From NCBI GenBank assembly GCA_017304655.1, contig JAFKLY010000003.1:62001-126000 (forward strand): a stretch of 64,000 bases of DNA, given 5' to 3'. The notes beneath the pieces were generated by a model, which made no database searches, was not told where the DNA came from, and saw nothing but the letters and a program-made list of their open reading frames with translations. This document shows positions 47,294 through 56,804 of this stretch, piece after piece (within the stretch, counting starts at the first letter, position 1; the number at the start of each line of letters is the position of its first letter). Source of the stretch: Sphingomonas sp. GTDB lineage: Bacteria; Pseudomonadota; Alphaproteobacteria; Sphingomonadales; Sphingomonadaceae. The position numbers and the translations under genes are program-made.

Positions 47294-48257
47294 ATTTGGC
47301 GCGCACCCGGCCCTTGGCCATCATGTCACGCACATTCGCCGGCATTGTTGCGCCGAACACATCGGCCAGCTCATCATAGGCCAGGCAAGCGTCCTTCAGG
47401 CGATTGAGCTGAATGAGCGATTCGCCGACCCATGCCAGGCTCTCCGCCGCGCGATCGCCCTTGGGTCGCGCGCGGTAGTTCTCATACAGGACCTTCGCCG
47501 CCATGGACGGCTTCTTGTCGTCGAGATAAGCGCGACCCAGGAGATTTGCGGTCCGGCTTGCGCTGGAATCATTGGGATATTTTTCAAGCGTCGACTGAAG
47601 CTGGGCCTGCGCCTCGGGATAGAATTTCGCGCTCCACAGCCGGAAACCATAAGTGTAGCCGTCCAACGCCGCATTGCCGGTGCTCGGACGCTCGACGGCC
47701 GCCACCTGCTCATTGCGGGCGACGAGCGATGCGCCGGTCGCGGCCGGAGACGGCCGAGTCGACGGCGGCGCAGCGGGCGACGTCCGCGTGGCCGGCGCAG
47801 CAACCGGCGCCGGAGCCGCCGCAACCGGATCGGGCGCGGCAGCGGTTGGGGCAGCGATGCCGGCCGGCTCAGCCGGCGGCGCGCTCAACCGCGCAAAGCC
47901 TTCCTCAAGCTGTTTGATACGGTGGCCATTCTCTTCCACTTGCCCCGTGAGCCGGGCAAGCTGTGCCTCAATGGCGCTCACCCGCGCCGTCAGATCAGCA
48001 ACGGGCGAAGATGCCGGAGAACCGACCTGGACACTCGGAGTCGGCGTCGCAGGGCCAACCTCGGGCGCGACCACCTGCCCGGCGCCGGTCGGGAAGACCT
48101 TGCGCTGAACAGCGCGCATTTCCTGTTCGAGCCGGTCGACGCGGCCCTCAACGGTCCGGTTCGGCGCCTGTGCAAGCGCGCCACCGGCACAGCCAAGAGA
48201 CGACGCGACACCGATCAGCAAAGCGATGCGGAAAAGACGATGAGACTGGGCTTGCAT
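47283..48257 (-). CDS. ybgF: Tol-Pal system / TPR protein (YbgF/CpoB-like)
   Basis: A 324-residue periplasmic protein. It has a signal peptide (RIALLIGVASSLGCAGGALAQ), an N-terminal coiled coil (EGRVDRLEQEMRAVQRKVF and ARVSAIEAQLARLTGQVEENG), a long Ala/Pro-rich linker, and C-terminal TPR repeats (YTYGFRLWSAKFYPEAQAQLQSTLEKYPND, ANLLGRAYLDDKKPSMAA, in part). This layout is that of CpoB/YbgF, which coordinates peptidoglycan synthesis with outer membrane constriction. tolB and pal are not in the window. It is coupled to tilS by overlap. Confidence 0.85.
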   Translation of the reverse strand: MQAQSHRLFRIALLIGVASSLGCAGGALAQAPNRTVEGRVDRLEQEMRAVQRKVFPTGAGQVVAPEVGPATPTPSVQVGSPASSPVADLTARVSAIEAQLARLTGQVEENGHRIKQLEEGFARLSAPPAEPAGIAAPTAAAPDPVAAAPAPVAAPATRTSPAAPPSTRPSPAATGASLVARNEQVAAVERPSTGNAALDGYTYGFRLWSAKFYPEAQAQLQSTLEKYPNDSSASRTANLLGRAYLDDKKPSMAAKVLYENYRARPKGDRAAESLAWVGESLIQLNRLKDACLAYDELADVFGATMPANVRDMMAKGRVRAKCGA

Positions 48258-48360
48258 GACTCGAGTTCCTGATGAGGAGGGCGCATCCTTAACCGATCAG
48301 GGTGACGGGTAAAGCGTGGAGCGCGCCGGTCGTGAAGGGGGCGAAGCGAAAGCGCCGGGC

Positions 48361-49248
48361 TCAGCCTGGCGAAATGCCGACGCTTGCATTGCTCGCTGGG
48401 GCAGACGCCGGAGCTGCTACGGGAGTGGAAACCGATGGCGCTTCCTCGGCCTCGGGCGGGCCAGCCTTGCGCGCCAACAGGGCCGCCGCGCTCACCGGCA
48501 CATCGGCGATTGTCTTTTCCGGCGGACCTAATGGCGGGATGGCCTGACCACCTATCGTCACGGAGAGCGCGTCAGGGCGGCCGGTGAGGATCATCGGGTT
48601 CTGCGCACCTTCGGGGACGGTGTAGCTCTGATCCTTGCCGAGCGTACCTTCGAACAGGCGCTTGCCATCGGGCTGGTAGATCCGCATCCAAACTTCGTTG
48701 ACCGCCGTCATCACGACGGGTCCGGTGGGCTGCGGCGTCGGCGCAGCGCGGGCCGGTGCAGACGGATCGGCAATGCGCGTCTCCGTACGTTGCTCAGCCG
48801 CAAGCTGCTCCTCAGTGGGCGGCGTGTTCAGCTGCATCCGCCAGATCGCATAACCACCGGCGAGCAAAAGGACCAAGAGCGCCGCGACCAGCGCGAGCCA
48901 GCGCGGCGGCACGCTGCTGGGATCGACCGCTTCCTCGAATTCATAGGGCGTACCGACTCCGCCGATCACGTCGATCTCGGCACGAACCTTGGCAACCAGA
49001 GCGTCCTCGTCGATACCGACGGCCCGCGCGTAAGCGCGCGAGAAGCCCGCACAATAGGTCGTGCCGGGCAGAGCCTGGTAATTGCCGACTTCCAGCGCAC
49101 TGAGCATGCGCATGGGCACACGGGTACGCGTCGCCACTTCTTCCAGAGTCATGCCCGCGGCTTCACGAGCCCGCCGCATCTGCTCGGGCGCGCTCACATC
49201 GTCGGGTGCGACCATCTCTTCGTCCGCAGTTGCGGGCTCTTTGGCCAT
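48361..49248 (-). CDS. RodZ-like helix-turn-helix membrane protein
   Basis: 295 residues. The cytoplasmic N-terminus holds a Cro-like helix-turn-helix (MRRAREAAGMTLEEVATRTRVPMRMLSALE, in part), then one transmembrane helix at about 117-136 and a periplasmic DUF4115-type domain (VWMRIYQPDGKRLFEGTLGKDQSYTVP, in part), ending in a Pro/Ala-rich tail. This is the domain order of RodZ, which links MreB to the wall-synthesis machinery. It may regulate cell shape; the sequence does not show a paired mreB here. It lies 103 bases before the ybgF-like gene. Confidence 0.87.
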   Translation of the reverse strand: MAKEPATADEEMVAPDDVSAPEQMRRAREAAGMTLEEVATRTRVPMRMLSALEVGNYQALPGTTYCAGFSRAYARAVGIDEDALVAKVRAEIDVIGGVGTPYEFEEAVDPSSVPPRWLALVAALLVLLLAGGYAIWRMQLNTPPTEEQLAAEQRTETRIADPSAPARAAPTPQPTGPVVMTAVNEVWMRIYQPDGKRLFEGTLGKDQSYTVPEGAQNPMILTGRPDALSVTIGGQAIPPLGPPEKTIADVPVSAAALLARKAGPPEAEEAPSVSTPVAAPASAPASNASVGISPG

Positions 49249-49377
49249 TTTTGGTCCGCTTTTCAGGTCCGTTTCAGGCCGCGCCTTGTTTCATGTCGAT
49301 GGGCGCAGTGTCAACGCGCTTAATCTCTGACGCACAAGCCAATCGAGCAAATGAGGGCAACGGAGGACATGGCGCGA

Positions 49378-51678
49378 TCAGCTGAGCTCAACGCCATTTT
49401 CATCCGCCCACTGGGCCAGAGGCTCGCGCAGATTGGGCACGCCGCCCTTGAGCAAGTCCGTGCAATGCTCAGTCAGAGCTGCCAAGTCGAGCGTGCGAAC
49501 CATGGCCTTCACCGGGCCGACCGACGCTGGCGTGATCGACAGGCGGCGAATACCGATACCAAGCAGCGCCATCGCCTCCAGCGTACGCCCGCCCATCTCG
49601 CCGCACACGCCCACCGGAACCTCATACTCGCCGCACGTGCGCACCACCCGGCTGATGAAGCGCAGAATGGCAACACTCAGCCAGTCATAGCGCTCCGCCA
49701 GCTTGGGATTGGCGCGGTCGGCCGCGAAAAGAAACTGCGTGAGGTCATTCGTGCCGATAGAGAGGAAGTCCAGCTCCGGCAGCAGGAAATCGAGCGTTTC
49801 CGCCAGCGCCGGCACTTCCAGCATGGCGCCATAACGGACAAGCTTGGGCAGCTTGCGGTCGCGCCGGTCCAGCCACTCCTTCTGCTCACGAAACAGCGCC
49901 TTTGCCTGCGCCAGTTCCCAAGGTTCCGAGATCATCGGGAACATGACGTTCAACGTGCGCCCTGCCGCCGCTTCCAGCAGCGCGCGCGCCTGCGCCTTGA
50001 GCAGGCCATCACGCTCCAGCGACAGGCGGATGGCGCGCCAGCCCATCGCCGGATTCTCTTCCTGATCATTGTCGGTCTTGCGCAAATAAGGCAGCGCCTT
50101 GTCCCCGCCGATATCTACCGTGCGGAAGATGACAGGCTTGCCACCGGCGGCATCAAGAACATCCTTGTAGAGCCGCTGCTGGCGCTCGCGCTGCGGCAGC
50201 GTCGCCGAGACGAGGAACTGGAACTCGGTCCGGAACAGGCCGATGCCGTCCGCGCCGGTGACGTCGAGCGCGCCGATATCATCGCGCAGGCCCGCATTGA
50301 CCATCAGCTCGATCCGCTCGCCATCGAGCGTCTCGGCTGGCTTGTCGCGCAGCGCCGCATAGGCCGCGCGGCGCTTCTGCGTCATCGCCAGGCCGCTCTC
50401 GAACGCCTCGTCCATCGGAACCGACGGGCGGATATACAGCCGGTTCTGATTGACATCGAGCAGCAGCAGATCGCCGTCGTTGATCAATGCGCGCGTATTC
50501 TTGACCCGGCCAAGCACGGGCACGCCCATGGCACGTGCGACGATCGTCACATGTGCCGTGAGCGAGCCTTCCTCCAGGATCAGTCCCTTGAGCCGCCGGC
50601 GATCATATTCCAGCAGTTCCGCCGGCCCCAGATTGCGCGCGATCAGGATCGTATCCTGCCGCAGGCCGAGCTGCGCCGCCGTACCGAGCTGCCCAGCCAC
50701 GATGCGCAGCAGCCGGTTGGACAGGTCCTCCAGATCATGCATCCGGTCCTGCAGCAGCGGATCGTCAATCTGGCGCATGCGCATGCGCGTGCGCTGCTGG
50801 ACGCGCTCGATGGCCGCTTCGGCGGTCAGGCCGGCGTCGATCGCCTCGTTGATGCGGCGCGACCAGCCCTCGTCATACGCGAACATCTTGTAGGTTTCGA
50901 GCACTTCGCGGCTTTCGCCTTCCACGCCGAACTCGGCCTGGCCGGTCATCCGGTCGATCTGTTCGCGCATCTTGGCGAAGGCCGAATAGACGCGCTGGCG
51001 CTCGACCTCGATATCTTCCGCAACGGTATGCTCGATCGTGACGCGCGGCTGGTGGAATACCGCATGGCCGCGCGCCATGCCCATGACGAGCTGAAGGCCC
51101 GAGAGGATCGTCGCGCCAGTTTCCACCGTGCGAACTTCTCCGGGATTCTCGTCGACCAGACCGGCATTGCTGATCAGTTCCGCCAGCACCATAGCTACGG
51201 TCTGCAGAGCCTCGATTTCGACTTCCTGATAGGCGCGCGGATCAACATGCTGGATACACAGCGCACCGATCGCCTTCTCACGCCGCACGATCGGCACGCC
51301 GGCGAAGCTGTGGAACAGTTCCTCGCCTGTTTCGGGACGATAGGCGAAATCGGGATGTCCGGAAGCCTCCTCCAGGTTCAGCGTCTCGACATTCTGGGCA
51401 ATGGTGCCGACAAGCCCCTCGCCCGGCGCGAGCCGCGTGACGTGAACGGCCTCCTGCTTCAGTCCGCGCGTGGCGAACAGCTCCAGCATGCCCTCGCGCA
51501 GGAGGTAGACAGAGCAGACCTCGCTCGACAGCTCCTCGCCGATGATTTCGACGACCTTGTTGAGCTTGGCCTGCGCATGGGTGCGCGCCGCCATGACCTC
51601 ATGCAGGCGGATGAGGATCTTGCGCGCGGCCGCAGCGGCCGAGCTTGCGGACGGGTCCGGGCGGCGATTGGTCTCCAT
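49378..51678 (-). CDS. ptsP: Phosphoenolpyruvate-protein phosphotransferase PtsP (EI-Ntr)
   Basis: The first enzyme of the nitrogen phosphotransferase system, transferring phosphate from PEP to NPr. 766 residues: an N-terminal GAF domain (about 15-170), the PEP-utilising swivel domain with phospho-His at residue 376 (LTAHVTIVARAMGVPVLG) and the TIM-barrel PEP domain with GLFRTEFQFLVS, MEVPALA-type EVPAL and the C-terminal VGVCGEMGG. The length and order match E. coli PtsP. It controls nitrogen, potassium and storage-polymer metabolism in many alphaproteobacteria; a PHB depolymerase gene lies further along in this window. The gene is alone on its transcript or follows the MFS gene by 125 bases. 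Confidence 0.95.
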   Translation of the reverse strand: METNRRPDPSASSAAAAARKILIRLHEVMAARTHAQAKLNKVVEIIGEELSSEVCSVYLLREGMLELFATRGLKQEAVHVTRLAPGEGLVGTIAQNVETLNLEEASGHPDFAYRPETGEELFHSFAGVPIVRREKAIGALCIQHVDPRAYQEVEIEALQTVAMVLAELISNAGLVDENPGEVRTVETGATILSGLQLVMGMARGHAVFHQPRVTIEHTVAEDIEVERQRVYSAFAKMREQIDRMTGQAEFGVEGESREVLETYKMFAYDEGWSRRINEAIDAGLTAEAAIERVQQRTRMRMRQIDDPLLQDRMHDLEDLSNRLLRIVAGQLGTAAQLGLRQDTILIARNLGPAELLEYDRRRLKGLILEEGSLTAHVTIVARAMGVPVLGRVKNTRALINDGDLLLLDVNQNRLYIRPSVPMDEAFESGLAMTQKRRAAYAALRDKPAETLDGERIELMVNAGLRDDIGALDVTGADGIGLFRTEFQFLVSATLPQRERQQRLYKDVLDAAGGKPVIFRTVDIGGDKALPYLRKTDNDQEENPAMGWRAIRLSLERDGLLKAQARALLEAAAGRTLNVMFPMISEPWELAQAKALFREQKEWLDRRDRKLPKLVRYGAMLEVPALAETLDFLLPELDFLSIGTNDLTQFLFAADRANPKLAERYDWLSVAILRFISRVVRTCGEYEVPVGVCGEMGGRTLEAMALLGIGIRRLSITPASVGPVKAMVRTLDLAALTEHCTDLLKGGVPNLREPLAQWADENGVELS

Positions 51679-51803
51679 GGCGCCTCTGCTAACAGAAACT
51701 TTGGCGGCTGACCAACACCGCGGCCGAAACCATTGCTATCCGACCTGCAACCGGAAGCATGGCCATTCGACCGCACAAGGGCGGGGCTTTCCTGAGGTTC
51801 GCC

Positions 51804-53174
51804 CTAGCTCGTCGCCGCAGCAACCGGTCCACCGATACGCTCCATCGCCTCGGCCGCCTCTTCACCCTTCTCGGGCAACGGAACCGCGCCAATGTCGGCC
51901 GCATAGCGATAGGGCCCGAGAACCCAGTAGAGGATCGTTCCGAGCGCCAGGCACACCAGCATGATCACATAGCCGCTGGTATAAGAGCCGCTGCTATCCC
52001 GCAGATAGCCGACGATCGGCGGCGCGCAGCCCATGGCGAAGGCGAGGAACATGTTCTCGAAGCCATGATAGAAGCCGAACGCCTTCAGACCGAAGAAGCG
52101 CACATGCATGTAGGTACCGATCGGTCGGGCAGTGCCGAAGGCGAAGCCGCCCATCCCTACGGCAATGGAGAGCAGATACCACCCGCCGAAACTTGCCGTC
52201 ACAATCGTGAAGAAGAACAGGCCGATAAAGGAAATCAGCTTGAAGGGAATGGCGATGCGGCTGTCATTCACCCGATCCACGGCCCATCCGCCCACCAGTG
52301 TGCCGAGCGGGGCAATGAGGGTGGTGATGCTCATGTAAGTGACGGCATCCCCCTGGGTGAAGCCTTTCTCCAGCAGCATCGGCACAAGCGAGGGCATCAG
52401 CCCGGTGCGCGGCGCCGTGCCGATGATGGTCGCGATTACGATCAGCCAGAAGACACGGTCGCGCAGGATCTGCTTATCGGTCAACCCCTCCAGCGTCGCC
52501 GAGCGATCGACGCGGGGCGTGGATTTTGGCTTGAACAGCCGACGCTCGCTGTTGATCTCGCCCGGTTCGTCAAAGGTGAAATAGATCACAGGCAGCAGCG
52601 CCAGGATGATGCAGCCGCAGGCGATGAACATGCCCCGCCAGCCAAAATCGGTGATCAGCCAGTTGAGCAGCGGTGGGATGCCGGCGCCGGCCAATGTCGA
52701 TTCGACGCCGAGCAAGGCCATCGCCTTGCCGCGATGCTGGGAGAAGAGTGCGCTGACGATCTTTGTGTAGCCAATGCCGGTGCTGCCGAAAATGCCGAGG
52801 AGCGCAAAGCAAAGGTAGAATTCCCAAAGCGATCCCTGGATGAAGCCCAGCGCGAGTGTCGAGAGGCCAACGCCAATCGTGCCCAGGATGATCGGCAACC
52901 GCACGCCGATCCGGTCCATGAATCGCCCATAAAAGGGCAAAGTCACCGCGCCGCACCACATCAGCGCGGTCATCGCGAGGCCATACTGGCTTTGCGTCCA
53001 CCCGAATTCCTTCGTCATGGGCATATTCACCAGCGTGATCGCGCCGAACGGCAGCAGGCTGGTCGCAAACATGTTGGCAAGGGTGATGATGGTAGCGAGC
53101 TTGATCTTCCGAAGGGAAAAATCGGATTCGTAGCGGGCGCTCGTGCCCTGCGTCGCCGCGCGCGGCTCAGCCAT
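51804..53174 (-). CDS. MFS transporter
   Basis: 456 residues from the ATG at 53174, with 12 predicted transmembrane helices and the MFS loop motif in YGRFMDRIGVRLPI (G-x-x-x-D-R-x-G). A longer frame from a TTG at 53228 has a strong GAGAGAGGGA site and could be the real start, adding 18 residues. The sequence type resembles MFS carriers for organic acids such as oxalate/formate or aromatic acids, but the substrate is not clear. It follows the nitronate-monooxygenase-like gene on the same strand and may be part of one catabolic unit with it. Confidence 0.9.
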   Translation of the reverse strand: MAEPRAATQGTSARYESDFSLRKIKLATIITLANMFATSLLPFGAITLVNMPMTKEFGWTQSQYGLAMTALMWCGAVTLPFYGRFMDRIGVRLPIILGTIGVGLSTLALGFIQGSLWEFYLCFALLGIFGSTGIGYTKIVSALFSQHRGKAMALLGVESTLAGAGIPPLLNWLITDFGWRGMFIACGCIILALLPVIYFTFDEPGEINSERRLFKPKSTPRVDRSATLEGLTDKQILRDRVFWLIVIATIIGTAPRTGLMPSLVPMLLEKGFTQGDAVTYMSITTLIAPLGTLVGGWAVDRVNDSRIAIPFKLISFIGLFFFTIVTASFGGWYLLSIAVGMGGFAFGTARPIGTYMHVRFFGLKAFGFYHGFENMFLAFAMGCAPPIVGYLRDSSGSYTSGYVIMLVCLALGTILYWVLGPYRYAADIGAVPLPEKGEEAAEAMERIGGPVAAATS

Positions 53175-53410
53175 GGGATGCACGCTTTTCCGCACAAATA
53201 CGGATCGCCAACGGCATTGCGCGGACAAGCATCCCTCTCTCCTGTTTCCGGGGCCGCGCTTTGCGTCGGCGTTTCGGACAAACTCAACGAGATAGAGGGA
53301 TCAGTCAAGCCCATCCGGATGCAGGAGCACCCCGTCGCCGGAAACGACCGACGAACGGACTTGAACGGGTCAGAAGCCGGCCCAGCATACGCGGACCGGG
53401 AAGGCGTGCG

Positions 53411-54436
53411 TCAGGCCGCCCGGCGTTCCAGAGCGGCGCGCGCTTCGGCCATCAGGGTTGCCATGATCTCGGCGACCGGCTCTTCCTTCGTCACCATGCC
53501 GACCGACTGCCCGGCCATGAGCGAGCCACCCTCGATATCGCCGTCGATCACTGCCCGGCGTAGCGCCCCGGCCCAGTAATGCTCAATCTGGAGCTGCGCC
53601 TCGCCCATGTCGACCTTGCCCTCATCGAGCAGCTGCGCGACTTCGCGCTGCTTGGCCGTGAATGCCTCGGTCCCGGCATTTTTGAGCGCTCGCACCGGAA
53701 TGACCGGCAGACGCGGATCGATCTGCACGCTGGCGATCGCGTCGCGTGCGGAGGCGCGGAAAAAGGCCTTCTTGAAATTCGGGTGCGCTATGCTCTCGGC
53801 CGCGCAGGCGAAGCGCGTGCCGAGCTGAACACCGGCCGCGCCCATCTCCAGATAAGCGGCGATCGCCTCGCCATGGCCAATGCCGCCGGCCACGAAAACT
53901 GGCAGTTCCGCTGCCATGACCGGCAGAATCTCCTGTGCCAAAACGCTCGTCGCCACAGGACCGATATGACCGCCGGCTTCCATGCCCTCGATCACCAGCG
54001 CATCGACGCCGGAACGGTGTAGCTTCTTCGCCAGCGCGAGTGCCGGCGCGAAACAGATCACCTTGGCACCATTGGCCTTGATTGCCTCGATACTGCCCTT
54101 GGGCGGCAGGCCACCGGCCAGCACCACATGGCTCACATCGTGCCGGTTGCAGACCTCGATCAGGTCGAACAGCTGCGGATGCATGGTGATGAGATTGACG
54201 CCGAACGGCTTGTCGGTGAGCGCCTTGGTCGCGGCAATCTCCGCATCGAGCAATGCGGGCGTCATGGCGCCGCAGGCGATGAGCCCGAAACCGCCGGCAT
54301 TGCTCACCGCTGAAACGAGAGTCCGCTCCGAGACCCAGCTCATCGCGCCGCAGATAATGGCCGTCTGCGACCCCAGAAAAGCGGTGCCGCGCGCCATCAG
54401 CGCGTCGAGCCGGTCATTGGCGGCGGATGTCGTCAT
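53411..54436 (-). CDS. Nitronate monooxygenase family flavoprotein
   Basis: 341-residue FMN-dependent TIM barrel of the NMO/2-nitropropane dioxygenase/FabK-like family. Motifs seen: SNAGGFGLIACGAMTP near the N-terminus, GVNLITMHP, GVDALVIEGMEAGGHIG with the His and Glu of the active site, VFVAGGIGHGEAIAAYLEMGAAGVQLGTRF (in part) for phosphate binding. The true reaction may be nitronate oxidation or enoyl reduction. It is encoded between lysC and an MFS transporter, suggesting uptake and breakdown of a small nitro or keto compound, but this is inference. Confidence 0.9.
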   Translation of the reverse strand: MTTSAANDRLDALMARGTAFLGSQTAIICGAMSWVSERTLVSAVSNAGGFGLIACGAMTPALLDAEIAATKALTDKPFGVNLITMHPQLFDLIEVCNRHDVSHVVLAGGLPPKGSIEAIKANGAKVICFAPALALAKKLHRSGVDALVIEGMEAGGHIGPVATSVLAQEILPVMAAELPVFVAGGIGHGEAIAAYLEMGAAGVQLGTRFACAAESIAHPNFKKAFFRASARDAIASVQIDPRLPVIPVRALKNAGTEAFTAKQREVAQLLDEGKVDMGEAQLQIEHYWAGALRRAVIDGDIEGGSLMAGQSVGMVTKEEPVAEIMATLMAEARAALERRAA

Positions 54437-54698
54437 GCAGGAACCCCGTTTTGATGCGTCTTCTCTTGCGAGAGCCGTTAATGCGTCGCGCGGCGATTGG
54501 CGATAGGGAGATTGCGGCAGGCGGAGCCGACACCCACAAGCCTGAACGCGCCCGCGTGGCCGCCATCACATCGAGGCAAGCCGCCAGCCAATGGATGCAC
54601 GGCGGCGCGACCACGGCGCTGGCCCTTCGATCAAACGCGTTTCGGGCGGATCACTGCGCCTAGCCGCTCATGGACGGACGCTGCGAGGTACGCCCGCC

Positions 54699-55958
54699 TC
54701 AGGCGGCGGGCATATCCGCGTCGAGGCCGTAGGCGCTGTGGAGCACACGCACGGCAAGCTCCGTCTCATCCTCGTCGATCAACACGGAGACCTTGATCTC
54801 GCTGGTCGAGATCGCCTCGATATTGATGCCGCGATCGGCCAGCGTCTTGAACATGGTCGCCGCCACGCCGGCATGGCTGCGCATACCGACGCCAACCACG
54901 CTCACCTTGGCCACTTCCGTGTCCGTGATGATCTTCTCAAAGCCGATCTTCGGCTTCTCGCGCTCGAGGATGTCGACGCTTCGGGCAACGTCGGCGCGCG
55001 GCACGGTGAAGGTCACGTCCGTCACGATGCCGCTATGCCCGACATTCTGGATAATCATGTCGACATTGATGCTGGCGTCGGCGAGCGGGCCGAAGATGCC
55101 GGCGACGATGCCCGGCCGATCCGGCACGGCGGTGAGCACGATCTTCGCCTCATTCTTGTCATGGGCGATGCCGGTGATGAGCTGACGTTCCATGTCGCTT
55201 CCTTCGATTTCTTCTTCGCTGACGATCATCGTGCCGGGCTCGGGATCATCGCCCGGCTCCTCGAAGGACGAGAGCACCTGAACGCGCACCCGCTCCTTCA
55301 TGGCCAGCGCGACAGATCGCGTCTGCAGCACCTTCGAGCCGACACTCGCCAGCTCCAGCATTTCCTCATAGGTGACCTTGTCGAGCTTGCGCGCGCGGCT
55401 CACGATGCGCGGATCGGTCGTGTAAACACCATCCACATCCGTGTAGATGTCGCACCGGTCAGCCTTGACTGCCGCAGCGATGGCCACGGCCGATGTATCC
55501 GACCCGCCACGGCCAAGCGTCGAAACCCGGCCATCGGCCATCTGGCCCTGGAAGCCGGGGATCACGGCGACCTGTCCCGCCTGCATGGCCGCAACCAGCG
55601 CGTCGGTCTCGATCGTCTCGATCCGTGCCTTGGCATGCGTCTCGACCGTGCGGATCGGCAATTGCCAGCCCAGCCAGCTGCGGGCCTCGACGCCCATGGC
55701 CTTCAGCGTCATGGCGAGCAGGCCGCTCGTCACTTGCTCGCCCGAGGCGACGACGACGTCATATTCAGCCGGATCGTAAAGCGGGCTGGCTTCCTTGCAG
55801 AAGCCGACCAGACGATCAGTCTCGCCGGCCATCGCGGAAACGACGACAGCAACCTCGTTCCCGCGCTCCACCTCATGCTTCACGCGTGCGGCAACCTTGC
55901 GGATCCGCTCCATGCCGGCCATCGACGTGCCGCCAAATTTCATCACAATTCGCGCCAT
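54699..55958 (-). CDS. lysC: Aspartate kinase
   Basis: Phosphorylates aspartate, the first step to lysine, threonine, methionine and diaminopimelate, matching dapF elsewhere in the window. 419 residues from the ATG at 55958 (a GTG at 55973 is possible): catalytic KFGGTSMA, ASGEQVTSGLLAMTL, GRGGSDTSAVAIA and TDVDGVYTTDPR, followed by two C-terminal ACT domains (ITGIAHDKNEAKIVLTAVPD and VSVVGVGMRSHAGVAATMF) that bind end products. It is monofunctional. The gene is divergent from ubiG. Confidence 0.96.
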   Translation of the reverse strand: MARIVMKFGGTSMAGMERIRKVAARVKHEVERGNEVAVVVSAMAGETDRLVGFCKEASPLYDPAEYDVVVASGEQVTSGLLAMTLKAMGVEARSWLGWQLPIRTVETHAKARIETIETDALVAAMQAGQVAVIPGFQGQMADGRVSTLGRGGSDTSAVAIAAAVKADRCDIYTDVDGVYTTDPRIVSRARKLDKVTYEEMLELASVGSKVLQTRSVALAMKERVRVQVLSSFEEPGDDPEPGTMIVSEEEIEGSDMERQLITGIAHDKNEAKIVLTAVPDRPGIVAGIFGPLADASINVDMIIQNVGHSGIVTDVTFTVPRADVARSVDILEREKPKIGFEKIITDTEVAKVSVVGVGMRSHAGVAATMFKTLADRGINIEAISTSEIKVSVLIDEDETELAVRVLHSAYGLDADMPAA

Positions 55959-56063
55959 GGACTTGCCGCGCACCTTTCATCGACTATCAAGGGGACAGGA
56001 AAACCGGGCGTATCGGTTTCGCCAGCCTTCGAGCCGGCGCCCTCTTAGTCAGCAGGATAGGCA

Positions 56064-56804
56064 ATGGCAAGCGAGCCGCAAACCGGCACCATCGACCCGC
56101 GCGAGGCCGCGCATTTCGGCGCGCAGGCCGCTGACTGGTGGGATCCCGAAGGCGGCAGCGCCATGCTTCACAAGCTCGGGCCGGCACGGCTGGGCTATAT
56201 CCGGTCCGCGATCGACCGGCATTGGGGGAGCGATCCCGAGACGCTACGCCCCCTTGCCGGCAAGCGCGCGCTCGATATCGGTTGCGGCGCCGGCCTCGTC
56301 GCCGAGCCGCTGGCCCGCCTGGGCGCCGATATGACCGCTATTGATGCCGCGCCGGAGAACATCGCCGTCGCCAGCGACCATGCCGCCCGCATGGGTCTCA
56401 CCATCGATTATCGCGCCTGCGGGGTCGAAGCGCTTGTCGAAGCCCCTTATGACCTCATCACCTCGCTCGAAGTGATCGAGCATGTCACGGACCCAACCCT
56501 CTTCTTGTCCGCGATTGCGCGGCTGCTCAAACCCGGCGGGCTTCTCATCCTCTCCACGCCCAACCGCACGGCGCTCTCGCGCCTCATGATCGTTACGCTG
56601 GCTGAGGGGCTGGGCCGCATCCCCAAGGGAACGCATGACTGGTCCCGCTTCATCACGCCGGACGAACTTGAAGCCTTGCTCACCGCGCAGGGGCTGGACG
56701 TGACCGATCGCAAAGGCCTCGTCGCCGATCCGCGCTACGGCTTCGTCCTCAGCGACAATATGGAACTCAACTATATCATGGCCGTTGTGAAATCACCTGC
56801 ATGA
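56064..56804 (+). CDS. ubiG: Ubiquinone biosynthesis O-methyltransferase
   Basis: Carries out both O-methylations in ubiquinone synthesis with SAM. 246 residues: N-terminal FGAQAADWWDPEGGSAMLHKLGPARLGYI (in part) is diagnostic for UbiG, then motif I LDIGCGAGLVAEPLARLG, DLITSLEVIEHV and LSTPNRTALSRL. Length is normal. Its quinone product is the electron acceptor of the complex I encoded earlier in the window. It is divergent from lysC with 105 bases between starts, and its stop overlaps the MscS gene by 4 bases. Confidence 0.95.
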   Translation: MASEPQTGTIDPREAAHFGAQAADWWDPEGGSAMLHKLGPARLGYIRSAIDRHWGSDPETLRPLAGKRALDIGCGAGLVAEPLARLGADMTAIDAAPENIAVASDHAARMGLTIDYRACGVEALVEAPYDLITSLEVIEHVTDPTLFLSAIARLLKPGGLLILSTPNRTALSRLMIVTLAEGLGRIPKGTHDWSRFITPDELEALLTAQGLDVTDRKGLVADPRYGFVLSDNMELNYIMAVVKSPA

